From contig JAURKN010000242.1 of the NCBI GenBank assembly GCA_030831725.1, positions 1 to 5,669 of the forward strand: a stretch of 5,669 nt of DNA, read 5' to 3'. The notes beneath the pieces are model-generated. The model worked only from the letters and a program-made list of their open reading frames with translations, searched no databases and was not told the DNA's origin. The DNA is from Ferruginibacter sp. Lineage in GTDB: Bacteria > Bacteroidota > Bacteroidia > Chitinophagales > Chitinophagaceae. Shown in pieces: positions 1 through 4,468 of this stretch (within the stretch, counting starts at the first letter, position 1; the number at the start of each line of letters is the position of its first letter). Position numbers and translations under genes: made by a program.

Positions 1-7
1 ACATTTT

Positions 8-37
8 TTTGGTATTGAGCAATTTCACTTACTTTTG
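8..37 (+). promoter_or_regulatory. Bacteroidota-type promoter for the tRNA-tuf operon
   Basis: The -33 element TTTG (8-11) is separated by 18 nt from the -7 element TACTTTTG (30-37), which fits TAnnTTTG exactly. This is the known housekeeping sigma factor promoter form of Bacteroidota. Transcription would start around 43-45, giving a leader of about 120 nt before the first tRNA. The sequence after the -7 element (GCCTTCCCAA) resembles that after the rplK promoter. It is the only match to this form found between position 1 and tuf, so it probably drives all four tRNAs and tuf. Inferred from sequence only. Confidence 0.7.
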
Positions 38-42
38 CCTTC

Positions 43-162
43 CCAAAATTCAACGTGCGCTATTTTCACGATGGATTTTGAAAGATCTTTTGAATAAAGC
101 TGTGTGCTTGAGAGATGGCTGAACATTGTGGAGGCCTATTTTCAAAACCCAGTAAATCATTA
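43..162 (+). other. 5' leader of the tRNA-tuf transcript
   Basis: This is an untranslated stretch between the inferred transcription start and the first tRNA. It contains a 10-bp palindrome AAAGATCTTT (81-90). It also has a segment at 110-135 (GAGAGATGGCTGAAC followed by GAGGCC) that looks like the 5' acceptor and D-arm of a class II tRNA such as tRNA-Ser, but there is no matching 3' half. I see no credible ORF. It is presumably trimmed off when the first tRNA's 5' end is made by RNase P. Confidence 0.4.
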
Positions 163-235
163 GCCGAGGTAGCTCAGTTGGTAGAGCAGCTGATTTGTAA
201 TCAGCAGGTCGTGGGTTCGACTCCCTTCCTCGGCT
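163..235 (+). tRNA. trnT: tRNA-Thr (anticodon UGU)
   Basis: The 73-nt gene folds as a cloverleaf. The acceptor GCCGAGG (163-169) pairs fully with CCTCGGC (228-234), with discriminator T235. The anticodon stem GCTGA/TCAGC encloses loop TTTGTAA with anticodon TGT at 196-198. The T-loop is TTCGACT. The T-stem is imperfect: GTGGG faces CCCTT, giving one T-T mismatch and one G-T wobble. CCA is not encoded and must be added by nucleotidyltransferase. It decodes ACA and, by wobble, other ACN codons. It is the first gene of the cluster, 9 nt before tRNA-Tyr. Confidence 0.97.
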
Positions 236-244
236 CTTTTTTTT

Positions 245-327
245 GGGCAGTTACCAGAGTGGCCAAATGGGGCGGACTGTAAATCCGCTGTCTTTCGACT
301 TCGGTGGTTCGAATCCACCACTGCCCA
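245..327 (+). tRNA. trnY: tRNA-Tyr (anticodon GUA)
   Basis: This 83-nt class II tRNA has a long variable arm. The acceptor GGGCAGT (245-251) pairs with ACTGCCC (320-326), with discriminator A327. The anticodon stem GCGGA/TCCGC encloses loop CTGTAAA with anticodon GTA at 279-281. A perfect T-stem GGTGG/CCACC flanks loop TTCGAAT. The long variable arm is normal for bacterial tRNA-Tyr. CCA is not encoded. It reads UAU and UAC. A 47-nt spacer (328-374) follows before tRNA-Gly. Confidence 0.97.
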
Positions 328-374
328 CAGTTCTTTTCATAAAAATTGTACGAGGATTGTTCGTACAGAAACAA

Positions 375-447
375 GCGGAAGTAGCTCATTTGGTAGAGCG
401 ATAGCCTTCCAAGCTATAGGTGGCCGGTTCGAGCCCGGTCTTCCGCT
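375..447 (+). tRNA. trnG: tRNA-Gly (anticodon UCC)
   Basis: The 73-nt cloverleaf has acceptor GCGGAAG (375-381) paired with CTTCCGC (440-446), discriminator T447, and anticodon stem ATAGC/GCTAT around loop CTTCCAA with anticodon TCC at 408-410. The T-stem GCCGG/CCGGT has one G-T wobble. CCA is not encoded. It reads GGA and GGG. It is separated from the next tRNA by 16 nt, so the two are probably cut from one precursor. Confidence 0.97.
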
Positions 448-463
448 CATTTTAGGCTTTCAA

Positions 464-535
464 GCCGTGGTAGCTCAGGGGTAGAGCACTTCCTTGGTAG
501 GGAAGGGGTCGTGAGTTCGATTCTCACCTATGGCT
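464..535 (+). tRNA. trnT: tRNA-Thr (anticodon GGU)
   Basis: The 72-nt cloverleaf has acceptor GCCGTGG (464-470) facing CTATGGC (528-534), with two G-T wobbles, and discriminator T535. The anticodon stem CTTCC/GGAAG encloses loop TTGGTAG with anticodon GGT at 496-498. The T-arm GTGAG-TTCGATT-CTCAC is perfect. CCA is not encoded. It reads ACC and ACU, complementing the UGU isoacceptor at the head of the cluster. It is the last tRNA before tuf, whose start codon lies 84 nt downstream. Confidence 0.97.
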
Positions 536-619
536 CATAAGAGGAAGAGTCCTCGAGTGAGGCAGGTGTTTCAACCCTGTTGAACTAAAAATTTTTAAAC
601 AACAATTAAAAACTGAAAA
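536..619 (+). promoter_or_regulatory. tuf leader with short hairpin
   Basis: This 84-nt spacer joins tRNA-Thr(GGU) to tuf. It holds a small stem TTCAAC (570-575)/GTTGAA (579-584) with loop CCT. An alternative stem, CAGG (563-566)/CCTG (576-579), cannot form at the same time. The rest is very A/T-rich up to the ATG and has no Shine-Dalgarno match. I find no TAnnTTTG promoter here, so tuf is most likely translated from the processed tRNA-tuf transcript. Whether the alternative stems matter is unknown. Confidence 0.35.
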
Positions 620-1807
620 ATGGCAAAAGAATCATTCAAGAGGGATAAACCCCATCTTAACGTTGGTACCATCGGTCACGTAGATCATGGTAAAACCACT
701 TTGACTGCCGCTATTACCGATGTTTTGTCAAGAAAAGGTTTGGCGGAGAAAAAAAATTATGACGATATCGACGGAGCTCCTGAAGAAAAAGAAAGGGGTA
801 TCACGATCAATACTGCTCACGTAGAGTATGCGACTGCAACACGTCACTACGCTCACGTGGATTGTCCTGGTCACGCCGACTACGTTAAAAATATGATTAC
901 CGGTGCTGCGCAGATGGACGGTGCGATCCTTGTGGTTGCCGCTACTGATGGTCCAATGCCGCAAACCAAAGAGCACATCCTTCTTGCACGTCAGGTAGGT
1001 GTACCTCAAATCGTTGTATTCATGAACAAGGTTGATCTTGTTGATGATGCTGAACTTCTTGAGTTGGTTGAAATGGAAATTCGTGAGTTGTTGACTTCTT
1101 ACGGTTTCGATGGAGACAACACGCCAATCATCCAGGGATCTGCTACCGGAGCTCTTGCCGGAGAAGATAAGTGGGTTGCTAAGATTGATGAGTTGATGGC
1201 AGCTGTTGACAGCTACATTCCATTGCCTCCACGTCTGGTTGACCTTCCATTCTTGATGAGTGTTGAGGACGTATTCTCAATCACTGGTCGTGGAACTGTT
1301 GCTACCGGTCGTATCGAGAGAGGAAGAATCAAAGTGGGTGAGGCTATCGAAATCGTTGGTCTCCAAGAAAAACCACTTTCTTCAACCGTTACCGGTGTTG
1401 AAATGTTTAAGAAATTGTTGGATGAAGGTGAGGCTGGTGATAACGCCGGACTTCTTCTCCGTGGTATTGAAAAGACTCAAATCCGTCGTGGTATGGTTCT
1501 TTGCAAGCCAGGATCAATCACTCCACACACTCAATTCAAAGGTGAAGTTTACGTATTGAGCAAAGAAGAAGGTGGACGTCACACTCCATTCTTCAACAAA
1601 TATCGTCCTCAGTTCTATTTCCGTACCACAGACGTAACCGGAGAGGTTTCTCTGAATCCTGGCACTGAAATGGTAATGCCTGGCGATAATACCAACCTCA
1701 CTGTTACTTTGATCCAGCCAATCGCGATGGAAAAAGGTCTTAAGTTCGCGATCCGTGAAGGTGGACGTACTGTAGGTGCAGGTCAGGTTACAGAAATTAT
1801 CAAATAA
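620..1807 (+). CDS. tuf: Elongation factor Tu
   Basis: EF-Tu is the cytoplasmic GTPase that delivers aminoacyl-tRNA to the ribosomal A site. The 395-residue product has the usual length. The G domain shows G1 GHVDHGKT (19-26), the switch I segment RGITIN with Thr62, G3 DCPGH (81-85) with the catalytic His85, G4 NKVD (136-139) and G5 GSA (173-175). Beta-barrel domains 2 and 3 follow, including GRGTVATGRIERG and the C-terminal GGRTVGAGQVTEI. The ATG gives the normal N-terminus MAKESFKRDKPH, preceded by A-rich sequence. It follows four tRNA genes, as tufB does in E. coli, and probably shares their promoter. A second tuf copy elsewhere cannot be judged from this window. Nothing looks truncated. 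Confidence 0.99.
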   Translation: MAKESFKRDKPHLNVGTIGHVDHGKTTLTAAITDVLSRKGLAEKKNYDDIDGAPEEKERGITINTAHVEYATATRHYAHVDCPGHADYVKNMITGAAQMDGAILVVAATDGPMPQTKEHILLARQVGVPQIVVFMNKVDLVDDAELLELVEMEIRELLTSYGFDGDNTPIIQGSATGALAGEDKWVAKIDELMAAVDSYIPLPPRLVDLPFLMSVEDVFSITGRGTVATGRIERGRIKVGEAIEIVGLQEKPLSSTVTGVEMFKKLLDEGEAGDNAGLLLRGIEKTQIRRGMVLCKPGSITPHTQFKGEVYVLSKEEGGRHTPFFNKYRPQFYFRTTDVTGEVSLNPGTEMVMPGDNTNLTVTLIQPIAMEKGLKFAIREGGRTVGAGQVTEIIK

Positions 1808-1839
1808 TCCATTTCCATTTAGGAAAGGTTAGATATTTT

Positions 1840-1853
1840 ATGTAATTTTACAT
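1840..1853. repeat. Small AT-rich dyad downstream of tuf
   Basis: ATGTAA (1840-1845) and TTACAT (1848-1853) form a perfect 6-bp inverted repeat around TT. As RNA the loop would have to open to ATTT on a 5-bp stem. It lies in the tuf 3' untranslated region, just upstream of the large hairpin. Its function is unknown and it may be chance in A/T-rich sequence. Confidence 0.3.
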
Positions 1854-1856
1854 TCT

Positions 1857-1899
1857 ACTTAAAAGCTGTCCTGCAACACAGGATAGCTTTTAAGTTTAT
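1857..1899 (+). terminator. Long stem-loop between tuf and tRNA-Trp (terminator or processing site)
   Basis: The arm ACTTAAAAGCTGTCCTG (1857-1873) pairs with 1879-1895 over 17 positions, with one G-T wobble (1868-1884), around a 5-nt loop CAACA. The stem lies 49 nt after the tuf stop codon. Only TTTAT follows, so the U-tract is poor for an intrinsic terminator, and just 4 nt separate the stem from tRNA-Trp. It could terminate or attenuate tuf transcripts, protect the tuf mRNA 3' end, or be a double-stranded processing site ahead of the tRNA. The fold is certain from sequence; the role is inferred. Confidence 0.65.
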
Positions 1900-1970
1900 A
1901 CGGGCATGGTGCAACGGTAGCATACGGGTCTCCAAAACCTTTGATCTGGGTTCGAATCCTAGTGCCCGTG
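1900..1970 (+). tRNA. trnW: tRNA-Trp (anticodon CCA)
   Basis: The 71-nt gene has acceptor ACGGGCA (1900-1906) fully paired with TGCCCGT (1963-1969) and discriminator G1970, the base expected for bacterial tRNA-Trp. The D-stem is GTGC/GCAT with a 7-nt loop. Anticodon CCA lies at 1932-1934 in loop CTCCAAA. The anticodon stem CGGGT/ACCTT has a C-T mismatch at its base (1925/1941) and a G-T pair, which is weaker than usual. The T-stem CTGGG/CCTAG has one wobble. CCA is not encoded at the 3' end. It sits between tuf and secE. Confidence 0.95.
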
Positions 1971-1978
1971 CTAAGTTC

Positions 1979-2038
1979 TTAATCAATCAAGGATTGATGA
2001 TTAACATGAAGGTTTGATTGTTTTCATCCTTCATCAAA
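1979..2038 (+). promoter_or_regulatory. Hairpin-rich secE leader
   Basis: Two stems can form between tRNA-Trp and secE. The first is TTAAT+CAATC (1979-1988) with GATTG (1992-1996) and ATTAA (2000-2004), a 10-bp stem with a 3-nt bulge. The second is ATGAAGG (2006-2012) with CCTTCAT (2028-2034), a perfect 7-bp stem with a 15-nt loop. A competing stem TTTGAT (2013-2018)/ATCAAA (2033-2038) would exclude the second. A weak T-run (2039-2042) follows. They may define the tRNA 3' trailer or attenuate transcription into secE-nusG. No TAnnTTTG promoter is seen here. Confidence 0.4.
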
Positions 2039-2053
2039 TTTTAAACAAAGGTT

Positions 2054-2248
2054 ATGAACAAGTTTGTTGTTTTCATTAAAGAGTCTTACCAGGAATTAAC
2101 AGAAATGGTAAGTTGGCCGAAATGGGAAAACCTTCAACAATCAACCATGATTGTTATCGGTTCAACCCTTTTTATCACTGCCATCGTTGCGTTAATGGAT
2201 TTCATTTCAAATGGTTCCATGAAATTTATTTACTCCTTATTTAAGTAA
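2054..2248 (+). CDS. secE: Preprotein translocase subunit SecE
   Basis: SecE is the small inner-membrane subunit that clamps SecY in the SecYEG channel. The 64-residue product is the short, single-span form, unlike the three-span E. coli protein. An amphipathic N-terminal helix (about 3-18) with KESYQELTEMVSWPKW carries the conserved Trp-Pro-Lys turn (21-23). One transmembrane helix follows at about 31-51 (MIVIGSTLFITAIVALMDFI). The ATG at 2054 is the only start that gives the full conserved N-terminus. It is followed by nusG after 2 nt, which implies cotranscription and possible translational coupling. The secE-nusG pairing is a widespread gene order and supports the call. Confidence 0.97.
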   Translation: MNKFVVFIKESYQELTEMVSWPKWENLQQSTMIVIGSTLFITAIVALMDFISNGSMKFIYSLFK

Positions 2249-2250
2249 TC

Positions 2251-2856
2251 ATGCAAGAAGAGGTTCAGAATACAATAGTTGCGGAAACGCCAGAGAAGGA
2301 GTCTAAATGGTATGTGCTCCGCGTTGTCAGTGGCAAGGAAAAGAAAGTGAAAGAATACCTGGACAAAGATATTATCCGCAATGGTTGGGATAAAATCGTA
2401 AAACAGATATTCCTTCCTGTTGAGAAAGTATACAAAGTCGCCAATGGTAAAAAAGTAATGCGCGAGCGTAACTTTTATCCAGGTTATATCATGATGGAGG
2501 TTGCCGGAAACAAATTGACCGACGACATGATCCAGCACATCAGCAATATCAGCAATGTGATGCACTTTCTTACTGATGGTAAAGGATCCAAAGGAAATAT
2601 CATTTGTCTCAGAAAAGCTGAAGTGAACAAGATGTTGGGTAAAATGGATGAAATGAGTGATATCGGCGGAGTTACCATGAGCGAACCATTCATCATAGGT
2701 GAAACCATCAAAATCATCGACGGACCATTCAATGATTTCAACGGAGTCATTGAGGAGGTATATGATGAGAAGAAGAAAATCAAGGTTCAGGTTAAGATTT
2801 TCGGAAGAGCTACTCCTGTTGAGCTGAGTTACATGCAGGTAGAAAAGATTTCCTAA
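2251..2856 (+). CDS. nusG: Transcription termination/antitermination factor NusG
   Basis: NusG binds RNA polymerase through its N-terminal domain and contacts Rho or ribosomal protein S10 through its C-terminal KOW domain. The 201-residue product shows the NGN domain from WYVLRVVSGKE (20-30) through RNFYPGYIMMEV (73-84). The KOW domain includes DGPFNDFNG (157-165) and ends with FGRATPVEL (184-192). The first 19 residues are polar and acidic and precede the conserved core. The ATG at 2251 lies 2 nt after the secE stop, with no Shine-Dalgarno site of its own in the spacer; AGAAGAGG lies just inside the gene. A strong terminator follows, so nusG is the last gene of its unit here. Confidence 0.98.
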   Translation: MQEEVQNTIVAETPEKESKWYVLRVVSGKEKKVKEYLDKDIIRNGWDKIVKQIFLPVEKVYKVANGKKVMRERNFYPGYIMMEVAGNKLTDDMIQHISNISNVMHFLTDGKGSKGNIICLRKAEVNKMLGKMDEMSDIGGVTMSEPFIIGETIKIIDGPFNDFNGVIEEVYDEKKKIKVQVKIFGRATPVELSYMQVEKIS

Positions 2857-2878
2857 GTCAATAAACGATTATAATGAT

Positions 2879-2913
2879 AAACCCTCCATTGAAAAATGTG
2901 AGGGTTTTGTTTT
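2879..2913 (+). terminator. Rho-independent terminator of secE-nusG
   Basis: AAACCCTC (2879-2886) pairs with GAGGGTTT (2900-2907) over 8 bp. Three further pairs inside (CAT/ATG with a bulged T) extend it around an A-rich loop. The T-rich tract TTTTGTTTT (2905-2913) follows at once. It begins 22 nt after the nusG stop, a typical intrinsic terminator layout. Confidence 0.88.
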
Positions 2914-3130
2914 GATTGTATTTAACTGAAAGTAGTGTTCTGAATGTTCAGTTTTACCAATTCATGTGGGGTTTGGATCATTTGGGGAGGATTCTTTTCC
3001 TATTTTTCGCACAACCCATCACGAATAAGTTGCTTGTAATGCTATGTGTCGGTCTGTTCAGACATAACAAAATGCAAATTGACTGAAGAGTCTGGCCATC
3101 CGGTATAAAATCATTTTTTTTCTTAACAGC
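2914..3130. other. Gene-free spacer between nusG and the rplK promoter
   Basis: I find no credible gene here. One open stretch of 31 codons (2944-3039) encodes no recognisable protein. Structural elements are short. AACTGAA (2924-2930)/TTCAGTT (2947-2953) can form a 7-bp stem ending in TTTT. CTGAATGTTCAG (2940-2951) and GTCTGTTCAGAC (3052-3063) are 12-bp dyads that share the string TGTTCAG. GACT-GAAG-AGTC lies near 3080-3092. A T-run (about 3113-3121) lies just upstream of the promoter and may act like an upstream A/T element. Confidence 0.5.
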
Positions 3131-3160
3131 ATTGTTTTATTGAAAAATTATTTAACTTTG
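3131..3160 (+). promoter_or_regulatory. Bacteroidota-type promoter for rplK operon
   Basis: ATTG (3131-3134) is followed after 18 nt by TAACTTTG (3153-3160), an exact TAnnTTTG -7 element. The downstream bases CCGCCCCAA echo the tRNA-tuf promoter. The predicted start is about 3166-3168, giving a leader near 80 nt. It lies downstream of the nusG terminator, so rplK-rplA-rplJ-rplL appear to have their own promoter. Confidence 0.8.
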
Positions 3161-3202
3161 CCGCCCCAATTAGTTCTTATCAGATCACACCCCATAAGGG
3201 TA

Positions 3203-3233
3203 GGTTTGGGAGTCCAATATGGACGTTAACACC
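3203..3233 (+). promoter_or_regulatory. Candidate ribosomal protein L1 binding site in rplK leader
   Basis: GGT (3203-3205) pairs with ACC (3231-3233), and TT (3206-3207) with AA (3228-3229) past one bulged C. An asymmetric internal loop GGGA (3208-3211)/GTT (3225-3227) follows, then a stem GTCC/GGAC (3212-3215/3221-3224) with loop AATAT. The 5' strand GGTTTGGGAG resembles GGUGGGAG of the L1 site in 23S rRNA, which closes with CCACC on the other strand. L1 is known in E. coli to repress its own L11 operon by binding such a mimic in the leader. The site ends 13 nt before the rplK start, well placed to block initiation. The fold is seen; L1 binding is inferred. Confidence 0.6.
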
Positions 3234-3246
3234 AAAAACAAACAAA

Positions 3247-3693
3247 ATGGCTAAAGAAATCACTGGCTATGTAAAACTCCAATGTAAAGGAGGACAAGCC
3301 AACCCGGCACCGCCCATCGGTCCGGCACTTGGTTCCAAGGGAATCAACATCATGGAGTTCTGTAAGCAATTCAATGCGAGAACCCAAGACAAACCAGGTA
3401 AGGTATTGCCTGTGCTTATCACCGTATTTGCAGACAAATCTTTCGAATTCATCATCAAAACTCCTCCAGCTGCTGTGCAGTTGATGGATGCTGCCAAAAT
3501 CACCAGTGGTAGTAAAGAGCCAAACCGTAACAAGGTTGGAAAAGTAACTTGGGCTCAGGTTGAAGAAATCGCGAAAGATAAAATGCCTGACCTGAATTGT
3601 TTCACCCTCAACAGCGCCATGAGCATGGTAGCCGGAACGGCACGCAGCATGGGATTGACTGTTGAAGGAAAAGCTCCATGGGAAAATAACTAA
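3247..3693 (+). CDS. rplK: 50S ribosomal protein L11
   Basis: L11 binds the GTPase-associated region of 23S rRNA at the base of the L7/L12 stalk and helps elongation factor GTPases work. The 148-residue product is slightly longer than the roughly 142 residues of E. coli. The N-terminal domain carries KLQCKGGQANPAPPIGPALG with Pro22, Pro23 and Pro26, the loop contacted by thiostrepton-type antibiotics. The C-terminal rRNA-binding domain spans about 75-142 and includes NRNKVGKVTWAQVEEIA and AGTARSMGLTVEG. Residues 143-148 are a short tail. The ATG follows a run of A and C with no Shine-Dalgarno site. It is first in its unit, 44 nt before rplA. Confidence 0.99.
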   Translation: MAKEITGYVKLQCKGGQANPAPPIGPALGSKGINIMEFCKQFNARTQDKPGKVLPVLITVFADKSFEFIIKTPPAAVQLMDAAKITSGSKEPNRNKVGKVTWAQVEEIAKDKMPDLNCFTLNSAMSMVAGTARSMGLTVEGKAPWENN

Positions 3694-3737
3694 TCGTCAA
3701 CCGGTTCCATTTGTTTGGAACTACAATCATTTTCAAT

Positions 3738-4427
3738 ATGATCACCAAAAAAAGAAAAATTGCAAACACCAAGGTTGACGCCAACAAAGCTTATACGCTA
3801 AAAGAAGCATCAGCCCTTGTAAAAGAAATCAATACCACTAAATTCGACAGCTCAGTAGACCTTCACGTTCGTCTGGGTGTTGATCCGAAAAAAGCCGATC
3901 AGGCTATTCGTGGAACCGTTTCCTTGCCACATGGTACAGGTAAAACAAAAAGAGTTCTGGTTCTTTGTACACCAGACAAAGAAGCGGAAGCAAAAGGCGC
4001 CGGAGCCGATCACGTAGGATTGGATGAATATATCGCTAAAATTGAAGGCGGTTGGACAGACATCGATGTTATCGTAGCTACTCCTTCTGTGATGCCAAAA
4101 ATTGGTAAACTGGGTAAAGTACTTGGACCAAGAAACCTGATGCCAAACCCGAAAACAGGAACAGTTACCAATGATGTTGCAGCGGCTGTTAACGATTTGA
4201 AAGGCGGTAAAATCGCATTCAAAGTTGATAAAGTGGGTATCATTCACGCTTCAATCGGAAGAGTAAGTTTCGCTCCTGAAAAACTCACCGAAAATTGCAT
4301 GGAATTCATCAATGCCATCATCAAATTGAAACCTGCCACTTCAAAAGGAACCTACCTCAGAGGTATTCACATGGCAAGTTCCATGAGCCCGGGCATCATG
4401 GTTGATACCAAATCTGTTCAAAACTAA
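3738..4427 (+). CDS. rplA: 50S ribosomal protein L1
   Basis: L1 forms the mobile L1 stalk near the ribosomal E site and in many bacteria represses its own operon. The 229-residue product matches the family length. It contains KFDSSVDLHVRLGVDP (35-50) and the signature GKVLGPRNLMPNPKTG (126-141) of the second domain. The C-terminal KGTYLRGIHM segment returns to domain I. The strongly conserved Thr-Met-Gly triad that touches RNA is Ser215-Met216-Ser217 here. The ATG at 3738 is chosen because it gives MITKKRKIANTK, which matches the family N-terminus. An in-frame TTG at 3711 would add nine unconserved hydrophobic residues. The gene probably controls rplKA through the leader site upstream of rplK. 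Confidence 0.98.
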   Translation: MITKKRKIANTKVDANKAYTLKEASALVKEINTTKFDSSVDLHVRLGVDPKKADQAIRGTVSLPHGTGKTKRVLVLCTPDKEAEAKGAGADHVGLDEYIAKIEGGWTDIDVIVATPSVMPKIGKLGKVLGPRNLMPNPKTGTVTNDVAAAVNDLKGGKIAFKVDKVGIIHASIGRVSFAPEKLTENCMEFINAIIKLKPATSKGTYLRGIHMASSMSPGIMVDTKSVQN

Positions 4428-4438
4428 TTTTACAACTT

Positions 4439-4455
4439 TTCCGTTCAATCCGGAA
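4439..4455 (+). promoter_or_regulatory. Small hairpin in rplA-rplJ spacer
   Basis: TTCCG (4439-4443) pairs with CGGAA (4451-4455) around a 7-nt loop, ending 13 nt before the rplJ ATG in a 41-nt spacer. In E. coli, L10 in complex with L7/L12 represses translation from a large structured site in this spacer. Here the spacer is too short to hold a comparable structure, so this hairpin is at most a minimal regulatory element. Its role is unproven. Confidence 0.3.
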
Positions 4456-4468
4456 CAAAATAATTGTC

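Noticed and set aside
201..389. Minus-strand open frame of 62 codons across the tRNA genes (GQWWIRTTEVERQ-like protein)
   Set aside because: It is the antisense translation of tRNA-Tyr and its neighbours. Such products are a well-known false annotation over tRNA clusters.
728..1009. Minus-strand open frame inside tuf
   Set aside because: It is a shadow of the strongly coding + strand. The product is low in complexity and has no known motif.
1260..1559. + strand alternate-frame open stretch of 99 codons in tuf
   Set aside because: It overlaps conserved EF-Tu domains 2 and 3 in another frame and has no support of its own.
2944..3039. 31-codon open frame in the nusG-rplK spacer, rich in aromatic residues
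   Set aside because: It lies downstream of a terminator, has no promoter or ribosome site, and shows no recognisable motif or membrane-segment pattern strong enough to call.
3711..3737. Upstream in-frame TTG start for rplA
   Set aside because: It would add nine residues not seen in L1. The ATG at 3738 gives the normal N-terminus and family length.
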